DNA from: an uncultured Planctomycetota bacterium
Lineage (GTDB): Bacteria > Planctomycetota > Phycisphaerae > UBA1845 > UTPLA1
Assembly (NCBI GenBank): GCA_900696465.1
Contig: CAADGE010000047.1
Span: 1-41,205 of the forward strand
DNA length: 41,205 bases
Reading direction: 5' to 3'
In this document: positions 18,334 to 26,511 of the stretch, piece after piece
How the letters are laid out: each line of letters starts with the position of its first letter
Numbering within the stretch: the first letter of the stretch is position 1
The notes under the pieces: generated by a model
Seen by the model: the letters and a program-made list of their open reading frames with translations, nothing else
The model's database searches: none
Told to the model about the DNA's origin: nothing
Made by a program: the position numbers and the translations under genes

Positions 18334-19196
18334 TGCTCACCTTCACCAAGATGCACGGCCTGGGCAACGACTACATCTACGTCGATTGCTTCAGGCAACC
18401 GCTCGAAGGCGTTGATGCGCCTGCGTTATCCCGCGCCATCAGCGACCGGCATCGCGGGGTCGGGTCGGACGGTCTGATTCTCATCGCGCCGCCCACGGCA
18501 GGCGTCAAGGCCGACGTACGCATGGAGATGTACAACGCCGACGGTTCGCGCGGCGAGATGTGTGGCAACGGCATCCGCTGTGTCGCCAAATACGCCGTTG
18601 ATCACGGGCTGGCGGGTGATCCCGGCGGCATGGTGCGCGTGGAGACCGACCGCGGCGTGCTGGAGCTGACGAGCTATCGCGGGGCGGACGGCCGGGTCGA
18701 CAGCGTCCGCGTGAACATGGGCGCGCCGATTCTGCGGCCGCGGGACATCCCCGTGGAGCTGCCCGGTGAACGGTGCGTGCGTGCCCCGCTTGAAGTTGGT
18801 GACCGCCGATTTGCCATGACGTGCGTCTCGATGGGCAACCCGCACGCGGTCTTTTTTGTGGATGATATGGCCGAGATCGACCTGCTTCGCTTCGGTCCAC
18901 TCATCGAACGCCATCCGCTTTTCCCGCGGCGCGTCAATGTCCACTTCGCCCGGACCCATTCGCGCGGCGAGGCCACCATGCGCACCTGGGAGCGCGGCAG
19001 CGGCATCACGCAGGCCTGCGGCACTGGCGCCTGTGCAGTCTTGGTGGCCGGCGTACTCGAAGATCGACTTTCGCAGCGCGCGACGATTCACTTGCCCGGC
19101 GGCGACCTGCTCATCGAATGGAGCGGCGAACCGGAGGACAGTGTTTTCAAGACGGGTCCGGCCGTCGAAGTCTTTACCGGACAGTGGGCGACATGA
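18330..19196 (+). CDS. dapF: Diaminopimelate epimerase
   Basis: 288 residues, close to the usual 274-285. Converts LL- to meso-diaminopimelate in the lysine and peptidoglycan pathway, in the cytosol, without cofactor. The two catalytic cysteines are C78 (EMCGNGIRC) and C230 (QACGTGACA). Other family signatures: MHGLGNDYIYVD at the N-terminus, GSDGLI, NADGSRGEMCGNG and SMGNPHAVFFV. The start ATG at 18330 overlaps the stop codon of the upstream megasynthase (a second in-frame ATG follows at 18333), so dapF translation is probably coupled to the lipid-synthase gene. It in turn overlaps ispF by 4 bases. A housekeeping enzyme tied in this way to a megasynthase gene is unusual. Confidence 0.95.
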   Translation: MMLTFTKMHGLGNDYIYVDCFRQPLEGVDAPALSRAISDRHRGVGSDGLILIAPPTAGVKADVRMEMYNADGSRGEMCGNGIRCVAKYAVDHGLAGDPGGMVRVETDRGVLELTSYRGADGRVDSVRVNMGAPILRPRDIPVELPGERCVRAPLEVGDRRFAMTCVSMGNPHAVFFVDDMAEIDLLRFGPLIERHPLFPRRVNVHFARTHSRGEATMRTWERGSGITQACGTGACAVLVAGVLEDRLSQRATIHLPGGDLLIEWSGEPEDSVFKTGPAVEVFTGQWAT

Positions 19197-19693
19197 TGTC
19201 CGAACGGCTGGTCCATCGTGTCGGCATCGGCACCGATCTTCACCGGCTCGAGCGCGGCGGGCCGTTGCGAATCGGCGGGATCGACATCCCTTTCGATCAT
19301 CATCTCGCCGGTCACAGCGATGCCGATGTCGTGCTGCACGCCGTCGCCGACGCCCTTCTCGGGGCCGCAGGCCTGCCTGACATCGGCGAGCGATATCCCG
19401 ATACCGACCCTGCCTGGCGGGGCGCCGATAGCCGTACGCTGCTCGGTGAAGTCGTGGCCGACCTCCACCGGCGGGGGATGTCGATTGTGAACGTCGATCT
19501 GGTCATTCAGGCCCAGCGCCCGAAACTCTCCTCGCACAAGCCCGCCATCGGTACCGCGCTGTCCGCTCTGCTCGAAGTTTCCGCGGATTGCATCGCCGTG
19601 AAGGCCAAGACCAACGAAGGTCTCGATGCGGTCGGCCGGGGAGAGGCGATTTCCTGCATCGCCATCGTTGGCCTCAACGCTAAATCCTGTTAG
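19193..19693 (+). CDS. ispF: 2-C-methyl-D-erythritol 2,4-cyclodiphosphate synthase
   Basis: 166 residues, slightly over the typical 155-160. Fifth enzyme of the MEP isoprenoid pathway: cyclises CDP-ME 2-phosphate to MEcPP with release of CMP; forms a homotrimer with zinc. Zinc ligands D15 and H17 (GTDLHRL) and H49 (DADVVLHAV) are present, as are FDHHLAGHSDAD and the AVKAKTNEGLDAVGRGEAI region that contacts CMP. The start is ATG at 19193 in an ATGA overlap with dapF, or the second ATG at 19196. With ispH at the other end of the lipid-synthase genes, two steps of the same pathway flank the cluster. Confidence 0.95.
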   Translation: MMSERLVHRVGIGTDLHRLERGGPLRIGGIDIPFDHHLAGHSDADVVLHAVADALLGAAGLPDIGERYPDTDPAWRGADSRTLLGEVVADLHRRGMSIVNVDLVIQAQRPKLSSHKPAIGTALSALLEVSADCIAVKAKTNEGLDAVGRGEAISCIAIVGLNAKSC

Positions 19694-19748
19694 ATTACGC
19701 GAAACTCGTGGCGCCGCGTGGTCGGCGCGTGCGGCAAGGTGAAACAGG

Positions 19749-21257
19749 ATGACGCTGCGCGTTTACAATACGCTCTCCGGCGAGAAGGAACTCTTCGAGC
19801 CCGTAATTCCCGGAAAGGTCGGCATCTACCTTTGCGGCCCGACGGTTTACAAGCCCGCGCACATCGGCCACGCCGTCGGCCCGGTCATTTTCGACGCCAT
19901 CAAGCGCTATCTGACGTACAAGGGCTATCAAGTCACATGGGTGGTGAATGTAACCGACGTGGAAGACAAGCTCATCGCCGCGGCGCGGGATGCGGGCAAG
20001 AGCGTGCCGGAACTGGCCCGCGAACTGGAGCAGCAGTACGTCGAGTGCATGTCGGCGCTCGGCGTTCGGTCGATCGATATCATGCCGCGAGCGAGCGAGC
20101 ACATCGCGGAGATCATCGCCCACATTGAGCGGTTGATCGCGCGGGGAGCGGCCTACGTCGTAGCGGGCGATGTCTATTTCGATGTCAGCCGCGATGAAGA
20201 TTACGGTAAGCTGACACATCGCAATCCCGAGGAACAGTTCGCCGGCACGCGTGAAGGACTCGTGCAGGCGGCTAAGCGAAACCCCGGCGACTTCGCCTTG
20301 TGGAAGGCGGCCAAGCCCGATGAGCCGGCGGAGGTTCAGTACGATTCTCCGTGGGGACGCGGTCGCCCCGGCTGGCACATTGAATGCTCGGCGATGGCGA
20401 TGAAGTATCTCGGTCAGACGTTCGACATTCACGGCGGCGGGATGGATTTGAAGTTCCCGCACCATGAGAACGAGATCGCGCAGGCGGAGACGGACACATG
20501 CAAGCCGTTCGCCAAGTACTGGTTGCACAACGGGCTGACGCGATTCAACACCAAGAAAATCTCCAAGAGCGATCCCGAGTTTGAAAAGGTGATGCAGTCG
20601 CTGCAGCTCACCAACCTGCTCGCGACGCATTCCCCGGAGTTGCTGCGGTTTCTGATCCTCCAGTCGCACTACCGTTCGCCGATTGACTTTTCCGATCAGG
20701 CATTGGCGGCTTCGAAGACCGCGCTCGATTCGCTCTATCGCCTGCTCGAGCGTATTCAGCGCGCATCCGGCGCCGATCCTTACGAAGTCTCGATACTGGC
20801 CGAGCAGGTGAAAGACGACGGCACGCACCCGGCAGTGGCGGAGCTGCTGGGGACGGCAATCCGGCTACAGGTGCGTTTCCTGGAGGCGATGGATGACGAT
20901 TTCAACACCGCCGGCGCGATCGGCGTTCTTTTTGATTTTGCCGGTCACGTTAACCGCTTTCTCGACGCCACGCGGCTGGAGACCAACGCCGTCGAGCCGC
21001 TCCGCACGGCCTTGCAGGGTGCGACGGGCACTTTCATGATGCTGGCGCGCCTGCTCGGTCTGCTGATCGAGCGACCGCAGAAGCGCGGCGGCGACGATGG
21101 CGATGCTCAAAAGCTGATGGACCTGTTTATCGAAGTTCGGAAAATGGCCAGGGAGGCCAAACAGTTCCAGCTTGCCGATGTGATCCGCGATCGGCTGGCG
21201 GAACTCGGCTTCGTGCTGGAAGACGGCCAGGATGGCACCCGATGGCGACGCGCCTGA
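19749..21257 (+). CDS. cysS: Cysteinyl-tRNA synthetase
   Basis: 502 residues, within the class Ia CysRS range. Activates cysteine and charges tRNA-Cys. Seen: LCGPTVY with the zinc Cys, the HIGH-type motif at PAHIGHAV, the zinc ligands in WHIECSAMA and FPHHENEIAQ, GGGMDLKFPHH, and the KMSKS-type loop reading KISKS at 270-274. The residues after KISKS are DPEFEKV instead of the common LGN, a small departure. The DALR-like anticodon-proximal domain follows (ALAASKTALDSLYRLLERI and the helical C-terminus). AAGGTG 7 bases before the ATG supports this start. It follows ispF by 55 bp and precedes ruvC. Confidence 0.95.
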   Translation: MTLRVYNTLSGEKELFEPVIPGKVGIYLCGPTVYKPAHIGHAVGPVIFDAIKRYLTYKGYQVTWVVNVTDVEDKLIAAARDAGKSVPELARELEQQYVECMSALGVRSIDIMPRASEHIAEIIAHIERLIARGAAYVVAGDVYFDVSRDEDYGKLTHRNPEEQFAGTREGLVQAAKRNPGDFALWKAAKPDEPAEVQYDSPWGRGRPGWHIECSAMAMKYLGQTFDIHGGGMDLKFPHHENEIAQAETDTCKPFAKYWLHNGLTRFNTKKISKSDPEFEKVMQSLQLTNLLATHSPELLRFLILQSHYRSPIDFSDQALAASKTALDSLYRLLERIQRASGADPYEVSILAEQVKDDGTHPAVAELLGTAIRLQVRFLEAMDDDFNTAGAIGVLFDFAGHVNRFLDATRLETNAVEPLRTALQGATGTFMMLARLLGLLIERPQKRGGDDGDAQKLMDLFIEVRKMAREAKQFQLADVIRDRLAELGFVLEDGQDGTRWRRA

Positions 21258-21299
21258 TACCAACCCGGCGAACCTTCTCTGAGCCCGAATCGCAGAGCG

Positions 21300-21320
21300 G
21301 CGTTGGCGTCTCGCCAGCGC
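21300..21320 (+). repeat. REP-like hairpin between cysS and ruvC
   Basis: A near-perfect palindrome: GCGTTGGCG, a 3-nt loop TCT, then CGCCAGCGC (9 bp with one G-T pair). It is not followed by a T tract, so it is not a standard terminator. It falls in the 74-bp gap between cysS and the preferred ruvC start, inside what would otherwise be an unconserved N-terminal extension of RuvC. It resembles a short repetitive extragenic palindrome; whether it recurs in the genome cannot be judged here. Confidence 0.55.
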
Positions 21321-21331
21321 AAAGACCATGC

Positions 21332-21892
21332 GTGACGACTGGGCGGCTAAGAAAGGCCGGTTCCACTACCGTCGTTCTCGGCATTGACCCCGGCCTGGAC
21401 CGCACGGGCTATGCGGTGGTAGCGATGCCGAATGGCGCGGTCACAGATGCCGGGCTCATCCGATCGAACGCGCGCGCTGAGTTGCCGGCCCGACTGGCGG
21501 AAATCGCCGCCGGTCTCGATGAAGTGCTGAGCGAATGCAGGCCCGATCTGATCGCCGTCGAAGAACTCTTCGCGCACTACAAACACCCGCGCACTGCGAT
21601 TCTCATGGGTCATGTACGCGGCGTCGTCCTGCTGGCAGCCGCCCGGCACGGCGTCCGAGTCCTACCGCTGTCAGCCACGCGGATCAAGAAGACGCTCACC
21701 GGTAATGGTCACGCCGGTAAATCGCAGGTGCAGCGGGCCATCACGACCACGCTCGGGTTGCCTCGCATTCCGCAACCAGCCGACGTCGCTGACGCCCTTG
21801 CAATCGCATGGTGCGCCGGCATTCTCGAACCGCCCCGTCCGGTCTCGATTGATCGCCGTGGGTCCGCCGTTCGCAAGGGGGTGGCGCGATGA
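21332..21892 (+). CDS. ruvC: Crossover junction endodeoxyribonuclease RuvC
   Basis: 186 residues from the GTG at 21332; family members are about 160-190. Resolves Holliday junctions with RuvAB as an RNase H-fold dimer needing magnesium. The four acidic residues are D19 (LGIDPG), E77 (AVEELF), D151 and D154 (ADVADALAIAW). HYKHPRTAILMGHVRGV is the usual core. An ATG at 21242, overlapping cysS, would add 30 residues with no family counterpart that are partly encoded by a hairpin repeat, so I prefer the GTG, although no clear Shine-Dalgarno precedes it. The stop overlaps ruvA by 4 bases. Confidence 0.92.
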   Translation: MTTGRLRKAGSTTVVLGIDPGLDRTGYAVVAMPNGAVTDAGLIRSNARAELPARLAEIAAGLDEVLSECRPDLIAVEELFAHYKHPRTAILMGHVRGVVLLAAARHGVRVLPLSATRIKKTLTGNGHAGKSQVQRAITTTLGLPRIPQPADVADALAIAWCAGILEPPRPVSIDRRGSAVRKGVAR

Positions 21893-22521
21893 TCGTTCGT
21901 ATGCGCGGGCAGATCGCCGAGGTCGCCGAGGAAGCGGTCATTCTCGATCGCGACGGAATCTCGTACGAAATAATGGTGCCGGGCTATGCGGTCTGCGAAC
22001 TGGCGGCCTGCCGCGGGCAGACGGTCACGCTCCACACGCTTGAATACCTCGAAGGCAGCGCCGCAGGCGGAAATCTCACGCCGCGGCTCATTGGCTTCCT
22101 CCATCCGGAAGACCGCGCGTTCTTTGAGACGTTTCTAACAGTCAAGGGCGTCGGCGTGCGCAAGGGGCTTCGGGCTCTCTCGACGCCGGTCACACGCATC
22201 GCCGCCGACATCGAGGCCGGTGATTCCGTTTCACTGGCGCGGCTGCCGGGAATCGGTCGCCGCATGGCCGATCAGATCGTGGCTGAGCTTCGTGGCAAGG
22301 TGAAGGCCTACGCCTGCGTCGGCGAGGCGGCTTCCGCGGCGACGCAATCGGGTTTGACCGATGAGCAGAAGGATGCCATCGAGATTCTCGTGGCCTGGGG
22401 CGATTCGCGTGCCGATGCCCTGCGCTGGGTGGCGCGGTGTGCCCAGTTGCACCCCGGGCTCGCAGGCGCGGAGGCGTGGGTCAAGGCGGCTTATCGCATC
22501 AAGACTGGAGCGGAGGGGTAA
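21889..22521 (+). CDS. ruvA: Holliday junction branch migration protein RuvA
   Basis: 210 residues, typical. Tetramer that binds four-way junctions and loads RuvB. The N-terminal OB fold (MIVRMRGQIAEV... YEIMVPGYA), two helix-hairpin-helix motifs (VKGVGVRKGLRAL at about 85-97 and LPGIGRRMADQIVAEL at about 118-133) and the C-terminal domain III (LTDEQKDAIEILVAWG) that contacts RuvB are all recognisable. ATGA overlap with ruvC; 6 bp before ruvB. Confidence 0.95.
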   Translation: MIVRMRGQIAEVAEEAVILDRDGISYEIMVPGYAVCELAACRGQTVTLHTLEYLEGSAAGGNLTPRLIGFLHPEDRAFFETFLTVKGVGVRKGLRALSTPVTRIAADIEAGDSVSLARLPGIGRRMADQIVAELRGKVKAYACVGEAASAATQSGLTDEQKDAIEILVAWGDSRADALRWVARCAQLHPGLAGAEAWVKAAYRIKTGAEG

Positions 22522-22527
22522 TCGCCG

Positions 22528-23580
22528 ATGAGCCGTGAACGAACCATCAGCAGCGAGCCGGGCGACGTTCGGGACGAGCAGTCGAACTGGGCCCTGCGTC
22601 CGCGCAAGCTGGATGAGTGCATTGGTCAGCGGCAGGTCATCGCACAGCTTCGCATCGCGCTGGATGCGGCACTACAGCGAGGTGAACCGCTCGAACACGT
22701 GTTGCTTGACGGTCCGCCAGGTCTGGGCAAGACCACGCTGGCGCATGTGATTGCCGAGGAGATGGGCGTCGCCGGACGCATCCGCATGACCAGTGGACCT
22801 GCGATCGTGAAGACTGCCGACCTGATGACCGTGCTGACCAACCTGGACGAAGGCGACGTGCTCTTCATTGACGAGATTCACCGGCTGAGCAAGATCGTCG
22901 AGGAGTTTCTCTACCCGGCGATGGAAGACTACCGTGTGGATTTTACCATCGAAGGCGGCCTCTCCGGTCGAACGGTCAATTTCCGCCTGAAGCGTTTTAC
23001 GCTGATTGGCGCAACGACGCGCGCCGGCATGCTCACCGCGGCGATGCGCGATCGCTTCGGACTGCGGTATCATCTTGATTTTTACGAAGCCGACGACCTG
23101 CTGGAGATTCTGCGACGATCGGCCCGGCGGCTGGAGATTTCTGCGGAAGAGGATGCCCTGCGCATGCTCGCAGAGCGATCGCGCGGAACGCCGCGGGTGG
23201 CCAATCGACTGCTCCGCCGAGTGCGGGATTACGCCCAGGTTCGGGCAGACGGCACGCTGTCGATCGGGGTCGTTGAAAAAGCGCTGTCGATCGAAGAGAT
23301 CGACGGGCTGGGGTTGGATCGGCTGGACCGTGCCTTTCTGACAGCATTGATCGACACGTATCGCGGCGGCCCCGCCGGCATCGAAGCCATCGCCGCAACC
23401 ATGGGCCAGACGCGCGACACGCTCGAGGACATGGTCGAACCATTCCTGCTTCAGCGCGGCTTTGTGACCCGTACGCGACAGGGCCGCTGCGCGACTTACC
23501 GGGCGTATCAACACCTGGGATTACCTCAACCGACGGCATCACCTGGCAACGAAACGCCCGATGCGGAATCGCTTTTCTGA
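22528..23580 (+). CDS. ruvB: Holliday junction branch migration ATPase RuvB
   Basis: 350 residues, typical. AAA+ hexameric motor for branch migration. Walker A GPPGLGKTT at 62-70, Walker B FIDEIHRL with D115/E116, sensor/arginine region GATTRAG...MRDRFG (161-178) and the C-terminal winged helix with GLDRLDRAFL and YRGGPAGIEAIA. GGAGGGG lies 9 bases before the ATG. Last gene of the long plus-strand string; it converges with a minus-strand gene only 20 bp downstream, with no obvious terminator between. Confidence 0.96.
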   Translation: MSRERTISSEPGDVRDEQSNWALRPRKLDECIGQRQVIAQLRIALDAALQRGEPLEHVLLDGPPGLGKTTLAHVIAEEMGVAGRIRMTSGPAIVKTADLMTVLTNLDEGDVLFIDEIHRLSKIVEEFLYPAMEDYRVDFTIEGGLSGRTVNFRLKRFTLIGATTRAGMLTAAMRDRFGLRYHLDFYEADDLLEILRRSARRLEISAEEDALRMLAERSRGTPRVANRLLRRVRDYAQVRADGTLSIGVVEKALSIEEIDGLGLDRLDRAFLTALIDTYRGGPAGIEAIAATMGQTRDTLEDMVEPFLLQRGFVTRTRQGRCATYRAYQHLGLPQPTASPGNETPDAESLF

Positions 23581-23600
23581 ACGCATGTTTTGGAGGAGTT

Positions 23601-24839
23601 CTATCTTGCAGTCTCGCTGACCACCTGTCCATCGATGACCACGCCCACGCAGTGCGTCGTGTACTCGAATGGATCGCCGTCGTACAGCGCGAGATCGGCG
23701 TCCTTGCCTGCTTCGAGCGAGCCGACGCGCGCCTCGATGCCCAGCAGGCGGGCGGCGCCGATGGTCACGCTCTCCAGCGCTTCTGCGAAGCTCAGTCCGT
23801 TGGCAGCGGCAACGGCCGCCTCGAACAACACCACGCGCGTCTTGGGCACATAGTCTTCATATCCGCTCTGCATTGCGATGGGAATGCCCGCCCGGCGGAG
23901 GATGGAGGCCGTCTCGAAGCTGATGTTCTCCGTCTCGCCGCGGCCGCTGCGCCACATCGTCGGGTGCACAATCACCGGCACACCCGCCGCCTTGATCTCT
24001 TCGGTCAGCAGATACGCTTCGGCGCAGCCGTCGAGCACCAGTCGAATGTCGAACTCCTTCGCAACGCGCAGCGCCGTCCGGATGTCCGCCGAACGATGCA
24101 CCGTCACCAGCAGCGGTAGCTCGCCCGCAAGCACCTGCGCCATCGCCTCGTTGCGCAGGTCGGGCTCGGGTCGCTTCTTTTCGTCTTCCGACGCTTGTTT
24201 CTTCCGATAGTTCTGCGCCTTGATCAGCTCACTTCGCAGCAGGGCGACGGCCTTCGATCGCGTGCCGGGCGATTTCTTGTCGCCGCGTGCCCTTGCACTT
24301 TCGCCCAGCGTCGCCGCGATCATGGCCACTGGACGAATGACCGCCGCCTCCACGTTGTTGCCGGTGGTCTTCACGATCATCGTCTGGCCGGAAATCAGCG
24401 CCCCGGGCGCATGGCCGGTGTGGATCGTCGTGATGCCGTAGCCGCGAACATACTCAACGAGATGCTCCTGGGGATTGTACCCGTCAATGGCCCGAAGCTC
24501 CGGTTGGATCGACTCGCTCGGGTCGAGCTGATCCTGATCCTGATCCTGATTGAGATAGCCGGTAAAGCCGATGACCGTGTGGGCATCGATCAGTCCCGGT
24601 GTTACCACCTTGGCACTCAGGACGCGTGTCCCCGGCGGTGCGGCGATTTCCGTGGCCGGCCCGACTTTCGCAATCCTGCCGTTTTCCACGAGGACGGCGC
24701 CGTTGGTGAGCGGCGCGCCCGCCATCGTATGAACGATTTCGCCACGAACTACCAAAGAATCTGCCGACACCGGCGTCGCGATCCGACTGATGATCACACC
24801 AATGGCAGCGAAGCAGACGATCGCCGCTCGCAAGCGCAT
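23601..24839 (-). CDS. Secreted amidohydrolase-like protein with degenerate metal site
   Basis: 412 residues from the ATG at 24839, which begins a clear signal peptide (about 1-26, ending PVSA). The longer frame from 24965 adds 42 residues before it and is not favoured. The sequence follows the amidohydrolase/imidazolonepropionase-like plan: N-terminal beta domain (GRIAKVGPATEI), VVTPGLIDAH, GITTIHTGHAPGALISGQT, and a C-terminal AARLLGIEARVGSLEAGKDADLALYDGDP. The metal-binding HxH is H87-T-V, so the second His is missing. Where its neighbour has LHHVSE and FHTDD this protein has LDGCAE and MQSGYED. I infer a non-catalytic or altered partner of the paralogue encoded just upstream (173-bp gap, same strand). 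Presumably periplasmic. Confidence 0.85.
   Translation of the reverse strand: MRLRAAIVCFAAIGVIISRIATPVSADSLVVRGEIVHTMAGAPLTNGAVLVENGRIAKVGPATEIAAPPGTRVLSAKVVTPGLIDAHTVIGFTGYLNQDQDQDQLDPSESIQPELRAIDGYNPQEHLVEYVRGYGITTIHTGHAPGALISGQTMIVKTTGNNVEAAVIRPVAMIAATLGESARARGDKKSPGTRSKAVALLRSELIKAQNYRKKQASEDEKKRPEPDLRNEAMAQVLAGELPLLVTVHRSADIRTALRVAKEFDIRLVLDGCAEAYLLTEEIKAAGVPVIVHPTMWRSGRGETENISFETASILRRAGIPIAMQSGYEDYVPKTRVVLFEAAVAAANGLSFAEALESVTIGAARLLGIEARVGSLEAGKDADLALYDGDPFEYTTHCVGVVIDGQVVSETAR
24528..24551 (-). repeat. In-frame hexanucleotide repeat
   Basis: CTGATC three times followed by CTGATT on the plus strand, encoding Q-D-Q-D-Q-D-Q just after the degenerate HTV motif of the amidohydrolase-like protein. 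Six-base units keep the frame if copy number slips. Confidence 0.7.
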
Positions 24840-25012
24840 CAGCTGGTGCCTTCGTCGGCCGAGAAGATCGCGCTGGCGCTTGGTGCTGCAAGGGCGCGTC
24901 CGCCATTCCACACTCGAATATGTGCTGTCAGGTGAGATAGTCAATCCGCGATCTATCACCGTCATTTCTTACCTTTCCGATGGTTTACTCGTCCAATTGG
25001 CTTGCATCGCGT

Positions 25013-26366
25013 TCAATCATGCCCTTGTGGACCAAAGCAGCAAAGATGCATCGCCTGGTCCTTTCCCGCACCGTACCCGCCGACAGCAAAGAGCCGGTCA
25101 TCCGGATTGTCCAGATCGAACACCAGCTCACCGTCGATCCATGTCTGTTGCACTCTGGTGTAAACACTGAGCGGGTCGCCGGTGAGGATAATGAAATCCG
25201 CATCCTTACGCGGTTCCAGCGAGCCAATCCGGTGGTCCAGATCGAGCATCTTCGCCCCGGCGATCGTGAGAGCTTCGAGGGCCTTTTCACGCGACATGCC
25301 GGCGCGCACCCCGAGCGCCGCCATTCGCAGAAAGAGTCGCGAATCCGTAATCGGGTCATCGGTGTGAAAGGCCGTCAGCACTCCGGCTCGCTCCAGCACA
25401 CCGCCGGTCTCCATGATCAGGTTCATCGCCTCGATCTTCCCGCCGGGGCTGTCAACCAGGATGATCGAACAGGGGACATCGGCCGCGGCGATTTCTTCGG
25501 CGACCTTCCACCCCTCGCTGACATGGTGCAAGACGACCTTAAAGCCGAATTCCTTTGCCAGTCGCAGGACCGTGACGATGTCATCGTTTCGATGGGTATG
25601 ATGATGAACCACCCAGCGGCGTTCGAGCACTTCGACAAGAGCTTCCATCTCCAGGTCGCGCTCCGGCATCTTCTCCGGGTCTTCGCGACCCTTCTCCAGT
25701 TTGCGGCGATACTCCTGTGCCTTGACGAATTTCTGCCGGACAAGTGCCGCCGACTTGGCACGCGTCGCCGGAAAGGGCGGCTCGCGGTGCGAGTTTGTTC
25801 CGTTGGCCATTTTGATGCCGCCGAGGATGTTGCCCGCCGGATCACGAATGACCACATCCTCGATTGTACGACCGCGCTTGTTCTTCATGTAAATCGTCTG
25901 CCCAGAGAGCAGGTGCCCGGAGCCGGGCATCACGTTGAGCGTGGTAAGGCCACCGGCCTGCGCCTTGCGAAAGCCGCTGTCGCGAACGTTGATCGAATCG
26001 AGAATACGGACGTCCGGTTGAATCGGAGAGCTGGAGTCGCCGCCCCAGCCGCCGCCGATGTGGCTGTGGGTATCGACCCAGTCCGGGCATGATCACTTTG
26101 CCGCGCACATCAACCTGCCAGGCGTCGTCGGGGATTCGAACCTGATCGACCGGACCGACTGCAATGATCCGGTCCCCGCGAATCAGCAGGGTGCCGTTTT
26201 CGATCTCCGGCGCGCCGATCGGAATGATCTTCGCACCGATGAAGGCCCGGGGAATCGGGGGCGGCTGTGCTGGTAGATCGCCTTCCTGCGCCGTGAGCGG
26301 CGCAGCAATGCCCGGTGCATGCAGCAGTACGGCCCAACCTGCAACGAATGAGAAACGATTTCGCAT
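25013..26366 (-). pseudogene. Secreted amidohydrolase split by a one-base frameshift
   Basis: Two overlapping frames join into one amidohydrolase of about 450 residues. The first (start 26366, AGGAG 9 bases upstream, signal peptide about 1-26) runs through RAFIGAKIIPIG and VIMPGL; the continuation, after one extra base in the C run at 26077-26079 (GGG on the coding strand), reads V-D-T-H-S-H-I-G-G-G-W and continues to the stop at 25013. The restored protein has an intact HxH, VVHHHTHR, LHHVSE and FHTDD, a complete set of plausible metal ligands, plus the C-terminal GSLEPRKDADFIILTGDP. Without the shift the first frame ends in nonsense. It may be a sequencing or assembly error or a true disruption; both halves are otherwise well conserved in character, which favours error or very recent loss. 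Same strand as, and 173 bp before, the metal-site-degenerate paralogue. Confidence 0.85.
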
Positions 26367-26511
26367 CCCGGTGGTCTCCTGCGATAAATCGGGAGTGTGT
26401 GTCTTTCTTCGGCGGATCGACGACCGTCGGTCCTCGCCGATCCCCTCTCATCGAACCGGCATGATAACGGATTTGCTGCGAAGCACACACCGCACTGCGC
26501 GGCTGGCAATT

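Noticed and set aside
26125-26145. tRNA T-arm-like string (AGGTTCGAATCCCC on the minus strand)
   Set aside because: It lies in frame in the amidohydrolase (D-Q-V-R-I-P-D-D), the flanks do not form a T stem, and no acceptor or anticodon arm can be drawn.
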